From assembly GCA_005656395.1 (NCBI GenBank), contig SRSI01000077.1, forward strand, positions 1-64,000: DNA of 64,000 bases. Reading direction: 5' to 3'. Origin of the DNA: Strongyloides papillosus (Eukaryota > Nematoda > Chromadorea > Rhabditida > Strongyloididae). Under the pieces are notes generated by a model. The model made no database searches. It had not been told where the DNA came from and saw only the letters and a list, made by a program, of their open reading frames with translations. Of this stretch, positions 1 through 10,731 are shown piece after piece; positions within the stretch are counted from its first letter, which is position 1; each line of letters opens with the position of its first letter. The position numbers and the translations under genes are program-made.

Positions 1-382
1 TCATAAATTTTTCATAATTTTACGGAAATAATCAAGATTAATTTTTTAGTAGGCGTTTTTTTATTTTGGTGTTTACAATAATGAAATTTTGAAAACTTTT
101 TCTTTAAATAAAATGCACAATTTACGATTAAAATTAAAAACTCAAAAATATATAGCAAGATGCAATGAGGACATTTTTTAAAAAACATTATTTCACCAAA
201 AAATATTGTTGAAAAATGTACCCCTAATATATATGTCCGTAACTTTTTAATAGATAAATATAATAGTAAACAGATATCATATTCGTAATTAGCATAAAAA
301 TTGCAATCTAATGATAAAAAAGTTTTGAAAATGTTAAAAAAATCTTTGGCACTTCATTAACTAATTAATATTTTTCTTAGAA

Positions 383-850
383 AAACAGATATCAAAAATC
401 AGCTTGATTAGATTAAAGAACCAAGTCTCGGCTACAAAGTGAGCCGTCAACCGTCTTCGTAGAAAGTCTGGGGGCTTCAATAAATACTATTTTCTGTCGA
501 TTTTTAAAAATGCCGAAAATAAAAAATAATTTTTAAAGTTTAATAACTCGATTTTAAAACGCGATATCGAAAATCCGGTAGATCAGATTTAAGACTCAAA
601 TCTTGGCTACAAAATGAGCCATCAACCGTGTTCACAGCTATTCTGAGGGCTTCAATAAAAATTACTTTTTGTCGACAATTTAGTATGCCAAAAATTTAAA
701 ATTAATTTTTAAAATTTAATAACTCGACTTTGAAACAAGATATTGAAAATCAGCTAGATCAGATTAAATATTCGTGGCCGGGCTACAAAATGAGACACTA
801 ACCACCTCCGTAGGTGGTCTGGGGGCTTCAATAAATATTATTTTCTGCCA
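383..850. repeat. 175-bp tandem repeat, about 2.7 copies
   Basis: Three diverged copies of a unit of about 175 bp follow one another. The anchor GGCTACAAA recurs near 430, 605 and 781, and GGCTTCAATAAA recurs near 473, 648 and 824, so spacing is 175-176 bp both times. The units are richer in G and C than the flanks. No reading frame runs through them. It could be a minisatellite or part of an internally repeated mobile element; nothing distinguishes these here. Positions 1-382 and 851-1666 show only AT-rich sequence with no supported gene. Confidence 0.75.
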
Positions 851-1666
851 TGGGTCAAATTTGGCATTTTTTAAAAATTTGTACTATTTTTACTAGCATT
901 TTGTTTTAAAGCATTATTTAAGAATTTTTTATTAAAATATGCAATTAATAAGTCTATTATTAATTAAAAATTCGTACTATTTTTACAAAAATTTTTTTAA
1001 AAGCATTATTTTAAAATTTTTCTTTGAAACAAGCAATTATAATTTTATTATTAGTTAAAAATTTGTAAGTTAATGCTTTTTACATCCGTTTAAATCTCTA
1101 TTTATTAAGATATAACCAAGGGTAAACAAAATTAACTTTTGACCTAAAACAAAATTTTGTTTATTTCCCTTTTGAGGGTAACTTGAGCACTTAACATTTT
1201 AGGGTTATTATTTCAAAAATAGAATCAGCATGTTTGATTATATATTGTGTACAAATTTTCAGGACGGTAGGGGCAGTTTGAAATTTTGAATCAATTTTTA
1301 ATTGCAACCTTGCCTATGCATATTTTTATCTTAATTTTAATGGGCTGAAACAGGGGTACCGAAATTCAAGATTTTGAGTTAGTTCAAAAGATGTATCTCA
1401 AGAACGGGACTTAGCATGAGACTGATATTGTATATTTAGATTTACTATTAGACACATTAATATTTTAATAAAAATTTTTATTTGAAATTAAAAATTAGTT
1501 TTTCGAGACACAGCTCTCCTCTATATATATGGAGGATGATAAATATATTTATATGTAAAATCGTGAACTTTTTTTGGAAGTTTAAAGTTAAAAATTTTTA
1601 AAATCATAGTAATAGATCCTTATCAATTTGTCCATTAGTTTTACATTTTCCAACAACTCTTTTTTA

Positions 1667-2535
1667 TTATTTTTCTACTTTTAGTATGAATGTTGTATGG
1701 CCTGTGTATTTTTTCATTCCTTCTTTTTCTATAAAACTAGCTTCTCTTGAAGAAACTCCCTGAGATACAAGATATTCTGAAAAATTTTTATAAAATTTTA
1801 TTACACTTTTTTTATTTTCAGGGATTTATCTTGACTACTTTGTACATATCATGATAATTATTTAATTGACAATACCTGAAAATAACTATATAGAAAAAAG
1901 TATTATGCATACCATGATTGAGGATAAAAATGACGATCTACATAAGTTGCTTTATATACTTTTTTTGGATTATTAACTTGTTTTAAAGTCTTTTGTATAG
2001 AGTATTTATAAAACAAGACAAGTCCTCAAAACATCCATAGCATCTTCCTTTACTTTCAGTATATCTTAGAACACATTTATCAGTAAAAGCCGAAATAAAT
2101 CTTTCTATTGGATTTCTTACAATAACAATACTTTTGTATTCAGTTAAGAAATTGTCTATATTACCATCACTAAATTTTATGGCTTCTTTTTTAAAGAGAG
2201 TCAATTTTATTACGACTTTTACAAACAGATCTAATCCAAAAATCCGATACTAATTGATGTTTTTCTTTTTGTAATTTTGGGTGATCTAAATAACATGAAA
2301 TTGCTTTTAATACAGTCGATAAATTTTTTTGTATTGTACAAAAATTTAATTTATATCTTGAGTTAATCCTGTAGTAAGTAGTAACATTTTGAAAGCCCTC
2401 AACACATTTTTTGCCATTTGATGAATTTTCACAATCAATTGAATATCTTTTCATAGCTTTGTTAATTGAATTAGTAGGGAAAACATTAAGTAGTAAATAT
2501 AAAATTAATGTTAATTTAGAAATTTTATTTTTCAT
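1667..2535 (-). pseudogene. Carbohydrate-sulfotransferase-like gene, frame-disrupted
   Basis: The frames together resemble the nematode Sulfotransfer_2 type of carbohydrate sulfotransferase, a Golgi enzyme moving sulfate from PAPS to glycans. From 2535 the first frame has a signal-peptide-like start (ISKLTLILYLLLNVF) and the probable 5'-phosphosulfate-binding stretch QKNLSTVLKAISCYL. The next frame carries the 3'-phosphate-binding motif VRNPIERFISAF and a Cys-rich CYGCFEDLSCF. A third has DRHFYPQSW, split by a clean 37-nt intron (1876-1912), then YCQLNNYHDMYK. The frame changes near 2192 and 1984; both could be rescued by candidate introns of 31 and 38 nt, although the second would remove residues that look conserved. 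A change near 1820, from ..KINP to ENKKSVIKFYKNF, follows an in-frame TGA and no GT-AG intron fits it. Either this is a decaying gene or the assembly carries indels near A/T runs. Confidence 0.65.
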
Positions 2536-4709
2536 TTTTCAAAAAAAACAAACAATCAAATTTTCTTATTATTGGTTTTCTATAATTTATTTTTTTATTA
2601 GTTTTCTATTACTTTAAAGGAAAAAACTTGATTTATAATATTCATAGCATAATTACTATATATTCTCAAACATTTATTCTCTTATCTCTAATAATGATCT
2701 ATAATAAATTCAAGAAAATATGATAGATAAGAGATAATATTGAATACATTAAAAAAACTACTTAACTATCTAAAATTGCATCCAATTTTTCAAGTATTTT
2801 TAAAAATTTAATTAATGGAAAAACAATTTTCAGCTATTAGAAATTAATTTTTTTGGCAATAAAACTATGATTGTATTAGTAATTAGTTCATAGTTATATA
2901 CAATATTAATATATAACACTATCATTTTCTATAAAGAAAAAATAAGAAATTTTTTAAGAGACTAATATTATATGATTTATAAAGTAATATCTACAAAAAA
3001 AACGATGTTGGCAAAACTTAGAAAATACAGCTAAAATATCAATTTGAATACAAAAGTTAGATATAATTTAATTTTGTTTCTTTTGAAGATCATTTTTACT
3101 TTTATCTGTGAGCCTAAAGGAGTTAGAATTTTAGGATAAAAAGGTGTGAAAAATTTTAAAATGATCATTTTAGTGTTTAGCGATTCTAAGATGGCGATTT
3201 CTTTATATTAGTTCAAATTTGATTTTTATTTTTAGATGGTTAATAAATACTACATTGCTAATCTTTATAACAAATATTAACTAAATGATTGTAAAATTTT
3301 TTTTAATTGTAATTTATAACTCTATATATAGATGGCCACGATTTGAAATTTTAAGCTTTAAAATTCTGTTTCTTTTTAATTTCTAATAATGTATTTTAAA
3401 GGAGAATATATGCCAGTTAAAAAGTTATATAAAACTGTTGATAATTTCTATTATAAAATTAATTAAAAGGAAATATATTTATCTAATTGTCAAATCATTT
3501 ACACAAAACCATCAATTATATTTTATATTTTAATAAAAATTTCATTCTCAAAAAATCGTATAACCTTTAATTAACTATTAGAATTAGTTACTCTTTAAAG
3601 ATCAATAAAAAGAAAGTGAAAATTAATTTCCACGTAAATAGAGTCCTGAGAATGAAAATCTTTGTGTAAGAGTTATTTATCTAAAACATTTTTTGAATAC
3701 AGATATTTACTTTAACCATTCCGTAATCTAGTTATTGTTTTATAATTTGTTAATAAAAAATGTTCTTAATAATTTTTGTATTTCATAATTATATATAAGA
3801 ATATATGTTTCAATATTTTGCAAAAGTACTAGTTACAAATATACTAATTAAAACGTAAAAAAAATCACTGGAATTTAATGACTTTGAAATAATTTTTATA
3901 CCACAACTCTTTCACTTGAGATTTGATAATTTTAATAATGTGAATATTTCTGTTCTAGTGATTAATATGATTCTTGATATCTACAAAAATGATATATGTT
4001 TGTTTCCAATCAAATTTTTTATGATGTAATTTTTATCGACCAAATAAAATCATCCAAAAAGATTTTTAATACTTTAAAAAGGATTGTTATTATTTACAAA
4101 ATGGTATTTATACTATTTACTGAATTTTCTGCTTTTCATAGATTTAGGTTTAAAAAATTTCTAAACATCTATTCTAAGTTATATGTCAAGATACTTTAAA
4201 TTTGTTTTATTATTTCTCTTCAATAGGAAAATTTTTTTCCCAATTTATGTATACTTTTAAATGAAGTTGCACTTTATCAATACAGAACTAATGTGAGATC
4301 TAGCAAAATAATTAATTAATTCGCACTATTTTTTTAATTAACAAAACATGGCAAACTAAAAGTTTCATAACTTAAAAATTAAAATTCTATCATTGGAATT
4401 TATGAATCAACTTAAATTTTAGATGAATTGTATTTGTGTTTTGTTGAAAACAACTGATTACTTGATTTCATTAGTTACATTAGCTTGGTATTGATCATAT
4501 GTAAAATTTTTTTCTATAATACTTCCGAAGTACAAATCTGTTAAAGTACATTAATACTTTTAATTTCAATCATTAGAAATTGTATAAATCCACAGCTAAC
4601 ATAACATTTTGTTGTTAAACTTTAATTAAACAACATTTTTATATAAACAATATATACACTTAAATATAAAATCCATAAGATTGAAAAATTTTATTTTTCA
4701 ATTAAAGTT
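2536..4709. other. Intergenic, nothing recognised
   Basis: AT-rich DNA with short homopolymer runs. A 67-codon frame at 3996-4199 has a composition expected of random AT-rich sequence (mostly F, I, K, Y) and no recognisable domain. The last few hundred bases presumably hold the promoter of the Thr/Pro-rich gene that starts at 4710, but I see no defined site. Confidence 0.5.
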
Positions 4710-5630
4710 ATGTTTTTTATAAATTTTAAATATTTAATCATATTTATGAACACCTTTCAAACTATATCGCTTTATTATCTAGAAAATTCTCGTCATGATA
4801 ATACAAATTTACTAAATTTTAATTTCCCACAGTATATGGATGATAGCAATGTTATAAAAAGATCCTTATCATCAAAAGTAAAAACTGAAGATGATTCTAA
4901 AGAGGAAAAAAGAAAAAACGATGATGAGGTATCAATAAAATTACATTGTTTAAGACAAAAAACTAGAAGACCACCAACCAGGAGACCGACAATGAGACCT
5001 ATTAGAAGACCTCCACCATTGGTTCGTAGAACAACAAGGAGGCCTCCTCCACCGAGAACACCAATTAGACGTACTACACGAAAAATGACAACAAGGCGAA
5101 CTATAACTTCCAAAAGAAATAACCCACAAAGAACTCAAAAGCCAATTGTTCATCGACCAAAAACTGCTCCACCAGTAATTATTCGACCAAAAACAGCCCC
5201 AACAAGGCCGCCAACAACAACTACAAGAACGACTCAAAAAACAACAACTACACGAACGACTCAATCAACAACAACTACACGAACGACCCAATCAACAACA
5301 ACTACACGAACAACTCAGTCAACAACGACTACACAAACAACTCAGTCAACAACGACTACACAAAGTTCTCAACCAACAACAACTACACAAAAGACCCAAT
5401 CAACATCAACTACACAAAGTTCTCAACCAACAACAACTACACAAAAGACCCAATTAACATCAACTACACAAATAATTCAACCAACAACAACTTCTTTACA
5501 AGTAATACAACCAGTAACAACAGCTCTTCCACCAATTACTAAAAATAGTAATCGACGAACATCGAAACTTAAAAAAACATCAACGAAAAAATCACCTACA
5601 ACAACTGGTGATGAATATGGAGAATATTAA
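4710..5630 (+). CDS. Thr/Pro-rich mucin-like secreted protein
   Basis: A single-exon frame of 306 residues. The N terminus (FINFKYLIIFMNTF) is hydrophobic and could be a signal peptide or anchor. A charged linker follows, then a basic Pro/Arg stretch (about residues 85-160, runs such as TRRPPPPRTP), then a Thr-rich region (about 165-275) of nine-residue repeats TTTTRTTQS, and a short basic/acidic tail ending GDEYGEY. Dense Thr with Pro suggests mucin-type O-glycosylation, so an extracellular or surface role is inferred. No catalytic domain is visible and the family is unknown to me. The low-complexity frame also opens long antisense frames; this one is preferred because it has a plausible start and structured repeats. 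Confidence 0.7.
   Translation: MFFINFKYLIIFMNTFQTISLYYLENSRHDNTNLLNFNFPQYMDDSNVIKRSLSSKVKTEDDSKEEKRKNDDEVSIKLHCLRQKTRRPPTRRPTMRPIRRPPPLVRRTTRRPPPPRTPIRRTTRKMTTRRTITSKRNNPQRTQKPIVHRPKTAPPVIIRPKTAPTRPPTTTTRTTQKTTTTRTTQSTTTTRTTQSTTTTRTTQSTTTTQTTQSTTTTQSSQPTTTTQKTQSTSTTQSSQPTTTTQKTQLTSTTQIIQPTTTSLQVIQPVTTALPPITKNSNRRTSKLKKTSTKKSPTTTGDEYGEY
5215..5500 (+). repeat. 27-bp coding minisatellite
   Basis: Within the Thr/Pro-rich gene a 27-bp unit, coding for TTTTRTTQS and variants (TTTTQSSQP, TTTTQKTQS), is repeated about ten times. Early copies carry Arg, later ones Gln at the fifth position, so the array looks as if it grew by duplication and then diverged in blocks. Confidence 0.75.
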
Positions 5631-7448
5631 AGATAATATTGATCTATATTCCCTCTCTAAAAAATGTATACTTGTGCGATATCTTTTATTTTTTTATAGT
5701 ATATTATATCAGAAAATATTTTCTAAAAAAATATAGATAGTTATTAACTTTGATTTAAAAATCAAATCATTATATTTTAATTTAGTTTATAGAATATTGA
5801 TGGATTCATTAGTTTTAAAGGCTTTCAAAATATTAATCAATAAATTCTTAATTTATAAATATGATTTTTATTAATTATAGCAATAACATTATTACAGTTG
5901 ATTGAAAATCTTTAATGATAGTTTGGTAGAAAAATTTTTACTTAATTCTCAACTCATCGCATATATTTCTTGAATTGTTAACTACTATTTTTGGAGACGT
6001 AATATTGGAAATATGAAGGCAAAATCTTTTATAAGTCTACGTTTATTTTAATGTTTCAATAAACTTACATATACCATTTTTAGGACTGAATTATAAATGT
6101 ATACTTTTATTTTATTAGTAGATTCTTACTTAAAGATTCGCATATGATTCAAATATCTCATTGTGCTAAAAACATTAATAAGCCTCGGTTTATATTTTAC
6201 CACAAAAATATGGATAAATCTAATGTTAGAAAATTTATAAAGCCATCTGAAGAACATACCTTTGCTTGGTTTTGTTTAACATTTTAACTTATTTGAACCT
6301 GTAATTCTTTATAACTAACTACCAATACATTTTTGCTGATAACTTGGCCAGTGGTTAATCAATTTTGATAATATTAAGTTTCCCCCTGTATTCTGCAGTT
6401 AAACCTTTCAAATGAAATATTAACAAGCTCATTATCTTTGTGAAAAGTTAATTCTGGAACAAGACTATTGAAAAAAGTAAATAAAATATAACATTTTTTT
6501 AAGAATAACTTGGCCAATTTTGGTTACAAATATCTAAAATGTATTCAGTTCCTATAATTACAAAAAAAAACATCTTTGATTGTTAATTCATAAAAATTGG
6601 TTAAGTTTGAAAAGAGTTATGATTAGTAAAAAATGAATTTTCTTATTTTTCTATTAGAGATTCTTGTTCGATTATTATTTTAATTATATCTCATTCTTCT
6701 TGTATAATTATTATATATAAAAATGAATAATTATTTAAAAAAATTACTACAGAATGGTTTGACTCAATTTTAATGGTCAATAAAATCAAATAATTTTGCT
6801 TAAGTTTAATATATTTTTTGTTAGAAAGAAATCCAAATGAAATTACTAGAAATATTTGGTGAATAAAATTGGATTAATGAAATAATTAATGTTATGATAA
6901 TCATTTAATATTCTTAAATATTCAATTGCTCTTTTTTAATATTCTTAATATAAATTTTATTGACTGATTATTAAATCACTTTTCATAGTTTCAGTTTATT
7001 TTATATATTATTTTGATAAACTAATTATATTTTAAAAAAAAGTATTTATGAGAAAACTGCATTATTTATTTTATTTTTGATTTAAAGAAATTTTAATATT
7101 ATAAAAATTAACCTCCGCATATTTTTCGCATAAAAACTACAATTATTTTTTTTAAAATTTAATATTGACTAATACACAGAGAAAATCAAATAATTTTAAA
7201 GTTTGATTTATACTCATATAAATTATCATTACACCGATGTTTATACTATTTTTTAAATCTATTGGAAAAGAATGGCAAAGTGAAAAATTTATAAAATCCT
7301 AGTATAGTTACAGCTGTTTAAATGCCCTTATAATGTCAGATCGATAATCAAAAACTACATTTCAAAATATCATTCAATGATATTTGTTGATTAAATATAT
7401 AAAACAAAAATAAACCATGAATTATTATTAAAAATTTCAATCAAAATT
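5631..7448. other. Intergenic, nothing recognised
   Basis: AT-rich DNA between the two low-complexity genes. I see no frame with family resemblance and no strong repeat. A TATA-like TTAAATATATAAAAC lies near 7392-7406, about 45 bp upstream of the next start codon, and could be part of its promoter. Confidence 0.45.
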
Positions 7449-8936
7449 ATGTCAAACATTTATAAAATATATTGTGTAATCAAAATTTTTATACTAACTT
7501 CATTTCTTCTGTATTGTCACTCACATTTAATTGTTTCTAATTATTCTATACAAAACGAAAAGACCTTGGTAAAAAGAAACGAATTTACTTTGCTAAATAC
7601 ATTAGTAAATAATATTAAACAAAATGTTCCTGAATTAATTTTAAATCGTCAGATAAGAAATGCTTTTCCAAATGGACCAAAAAAGATGTTGCCTCGACAA
7701 CAAAATCCACTTAAAAGACCACCTCCAAAATTACAAAAGAGAATAGGACCACAATTAAAACCATCCGTAAGGCCCCCACAAAGACCAAATCAAAAACCAC
7801 AACCACCACTAAAGCCACATTCACCACCAAGACCACAACAAAGACCAAATTTAAGATCTAAACCAATGAATCCTTCACGAACTAATTCGCTGTTAGCTTC
7901 AAAACCACAATCAAAGCTGTCTGCAAGACCCTTACAACGATCAATTCAAAAGCCACAATCACCACTAAGGCCAAAATTAGGAGCTCCAAAACATCAGCCT
8001 CTTAGACACAATCTATCGCCAGTTTCAAAATTGATACAACAACAAAATCAGAGACAACAATCTCCACCAATGCAAAAATCAACCCCACTTCTACGTCCGA
8101 AGCCAAAACAAAATTCTCCACGATCCTTGGCTCTAAAACCGATGAATCAGAGGCTAAAAACTCAACCATTGTTGAATAGAAGAATGAATCAATCAAACGC
8201 TAATCAAATGAAAATTAAAAAACTCCAGCAACTACGGAATAATAAAAAATCCCTTCAAGAATCCGGAATTCCACAAGTTATAAGGAGGCACTTACCACCT
8301 TTCAGACTTTTAAATTCCCGAAAGATACAACAACAACAAAGAAATAGGCTTTTGCAGAAACAAAGACAAAGACGTCAACAACAAAATTTTAGGCTTTTGC
8401 AGAGGCAAAGAAGAAGACGTCAACAACAAAGAAATAGGCTTCTACAAAGGCAAAAAAGAAATCAACAAAGAACTAGGTTCTTGCAAAGGCAAAGACAACA
8501 AAATCAAGCTAGAAGAGCACAGACGAGAATGAGAAATAACTTGCGAAGGAGAATTCGAAAAATTAATAGACTTAAAAGAATATTTACACAAAGGCGAGCA
8601 AGACTACAACAAAGGATAAACAGATTAAAAGCGTTATTAAGGAGACAAAAAAGACCAGTACAAATTAGAAAAACAACTAAAAAACCTGTTGCTAAACCAA
8701 ATCCCCCAGTTGTTCCAACTAAAAAACCATCTGATGTGAATCCAGGTGGACAAGGAATCAAAGTGCCTATTGTTGTAACTCCTAAGCCCGGTGGTGGAGC
8801 TCTAACTCCAGGAGTAGTTGTAGTTCCGGGACAAACAGGTGATCTTGTAAGAGATGAAATTGTTGGTAACGATGCTGCAGAAAGCGGTGCAATTGAAGGT
8901 GAAACTGATGATTCAAATGATGATATTGAAATATAG
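7449..8936 (+). CDS. Arg/Gln/Pro-rich secreted protein with 15-residue repeats
   Basis: A single-exon frame of 495 residues. It begins with a good signal-peptide-like segment (FILTSFLLYCHSH). Then come a Pro/Lys/Arg/Gln-rich region (about 75-270), four diverged 15-residue repeats around RNRLLQKQRQRRQQQ (about 297-355), and a highly basic, probably helical stretch to about 410. A Gly/Pro/Val linker (TPKPGGGALTPGVVVVPG) and an acidic tail (GETDDSNDDIEI) end it. Charge is strongly polarised: basic core, acidic C terminus. The signal peptide suggests secretion; no enzymatic domain is visible. A structural or adhesive role is possible but unproven. It follows the Thr/Pro-rich gene at 4710 on the same strand. 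Confidence 0.75.
   Translation: MSNIYKIYCVIKIFILTSFLLYCHSHLIVSNYSIQNEKTLVKRNEFTLLNTLVNNIKQNVPELILNRQIRNAFPNGPKKMLPRQQNPLKRPPPKLQKRIGPQLKPSVRPPQRPNQKPQPPLKPHSPPRPQQRPNLRSKPMNPSRTNSLLASKPQSKLSARPLQRSIQKPQSPLRPKLGAPKHQPLRHNLSPVSKLIQQQNQRQQSPPMQKSTPLLRPKPKQNSPRSLALKPMNQRLKTQPLLNRRMNQSNANQMKIKKLQQLRNNKKSLQESGIPQVIRRHLPPFRLLNSRKIQQQQRNRLLQKQRQRRQQQNFRLLQRQRRRRQQQRNRLLQRQKRNQQRTRFLQRQRQQNQARRAQTRMRNNLRRRIRKINRLKRIFTQRRARLQQRINRLKALLRRQKRPVQIRKTTKKPVAKPNPPVVPTKKPSDVNPGGQGIKVPIVVTPKPGGGALTPGVVVVPGQTGDLVRDEIVGNDAAESGAIEGETDDSNDDIEI
8326..8508 (+). repeat. 45-bp coding repeat, four copies
   Basis: Four consecutive copies of a unit of about 45 bp, marked by AGGCTTTTGCAGAGGCAAAG-like cores, encode the R/Q-rich 15-residue repeats of the surrounding gene. 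The last two copies are slightly shortened or diverged. Confidence 0.65.
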
Positions 8937-9965
8937 AAAATAAACTTAATACAGAAAATTATGGTCAATGTATTAAAACGAAAAATTTTAAATATAAGTC
9001 AAATAATTTCCAAGAAAATCTATAGTCATATGTATATATTTGATAAAACTTATGTCTATTAAAAATCTTCTTAATCTTAAAACTTAGAAATGAAAATTTT
9101 TCTTTTGTATTTGGCAAATATTTTGTGTTCATCAGAATTTAATGGAAAATTTCAGGATCAATATGTAAAATAATTTTCCAATCAATTTTAAAGAGATAGG
9201 CAATGACTTGAAATGATAAGAAGTACATATTATTGACATTTCACGATTATATGCCTTTAAAATTAACGATAGTAATAAAAAATTCATTACATTTCAAAAG
9301 CTTTATAAAATTTCAACAAAATGTAATTGATAAAATCATAGACAAAAAGAAGTTTAATAGATAGAAATTAACATTCTCTGAAACCATTAAATTTTCTTTC
9401 CATCGTATTCAATTTTAAAAATTACTACTTTTTCAAATGTAGTGTATTTGATCTTCCATGAAAGTTTCGATGATCACCATGAAGTTTCGCGCATATTTTT
9501 GTTTTAAAACAAAAAATTTAAACTTCTATCACCAAGACCTTTGAAATCACCAAATATGTACATATAATATATACATTTACAAATTAAACATTTCCTTCAA
9601 CAATAGATGAAATGTAGTTCATTAAACTATATTTCACAATCATATCTCTATTTCAAAATTTAATTCAGGTAAGAAGTACTATTCAAAAAAATAATAAACG
9701 CCCCCTTAACACATATTCTATACCCCAATATATTAACAACATGACAGTAGACAATCGTGCTAAGAATCTATAAGTTTTTCGAAATAATTCACCTTATTAA
9801 CTAATTATTTCACGTGATAACTTTTTTCGTTAATTTCAAAATATCCTCATGATTTCTCAATATTTACATTATAAAAGTAGTATATCATCACTATAATTAT
9901 TGTTTATTTTTTGTTTAACTACAATTTTTTAATTATTATTGAATTTTTAGTAAAATTATATTATA
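8937..9965. other. Intergenic, nothing recognised
   Basis: AT-rich DNA separating the Arg/Gln-rich gene from the CHCHD2/10-like gene. I see no supported frame, RNA gene or repeat. Confidence 0.45.
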
Positions 9966-10443
9966 ATGGTACGTAGAAGAACTGCTTCTCCAGCTTCAAG
10001 TGGACCTGTCCGCCGTTCATCACCTCCACCAACACCTGCTGCAGCACCTACTCCTACTTATTCAGCTCCACCAGCTCCAGTTGCAACTCCAATGGCTGCT
10101 GGTGCAGCTCCAAAACAACCTGGACTTATGGCTCAAATGGCTGCTACTGCTGGTGGTGTTGCTATAGGAAGTAGTATTGGACATGTTGTTGGAAATATGA
10201 TTTCCGGATCAGGTAGTTCAAATGATAATGTTCAACCCTCAACAGCTCCTGCTCCTGTCAACTACCAACAACAACAAAATTACCAAAACCCATGTGAATT
10301 TGAATACCGTCAATTCTTTGAATGGTAAATTTAGTTTATTATTTCATTACTTTTTTTTTAGTTCAAGGAATACTTCTGATATCAATCTTTGCTCAGCTTA
10401 TCACGATCTTTTCAAAGAATGCAAGGTGCGTAATAACATGTAA
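9966..10443 (+). CDS. har-1: CHCHD2/CHCHD10-like mitochondrial twin CX9C protein
   Basis: Two exons, 9966-10324 and 10362-10443, joined over a 37-nt GT-AG intron that splits the second Cys codon of the first pair, giving 146 residues. The N terminus ([16 protein letters not shown]) is basic and hydroxylated like a mitochondrial presequence. A Pro/Ala-rich stretch and a Gly/Ala-rich central segment ([21 protein letters not shown]) follow, as in CHCHD2/10. The C-terminal CHCH domain has both CX9C pairs: [11 protein letters not shown] and [11 protein letters not shown]. The family acts in the intermembrane space in cristae and respiratory-chain maintenance and is imported through the MIA40 pathway. 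C. elegans has a single homologue, har-1, hence the symbol. Without the splice the frame would end one codon early and lose the second pair. Confidence 0.9.
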
Positions 10444-10731
10444 CTGAGGTCTATTCCTTACAAAAACAAGTTTAGAGAATTATATTGCCCTTGTTAGTGG
10501 TTAAATAAAATAAAAAGTTTCCACAACATCTTTTTATTTTTTGCTTTTCTTCCCTCTTTATCACTCATAATAGTAGGAAATGTAATAGTTAAAATGAGTT
10601 TACTCAAAAATATAATTTATTTAATGTAAAGTATATTTCAATTTTTTTTATTAGTTTCTAAAGTTTATTTGAATCAATTTTTATTTTATTTATAAATAAT
10701 TTAATATATACATACTTTAAAACAACAAAGG

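Noticed and set aside
1755..1775. TCCCTGAGA, resembling lin-4/miR-125
   Set aside because: It lies in the antisense of the sulfotransferase-like reading frame and matches only nine bases; no precursor hairpin.
4793..5264. Two minus-strand frames of 104-106 codons opposite the Thr/Pro-rich gene
   Set aside because: They are antisense shadows of a repetitive, stop-poor coding sequence; compositions (Cys/Trp/Ser or Val/Leu/Gly runs) mirror the sense repeats.
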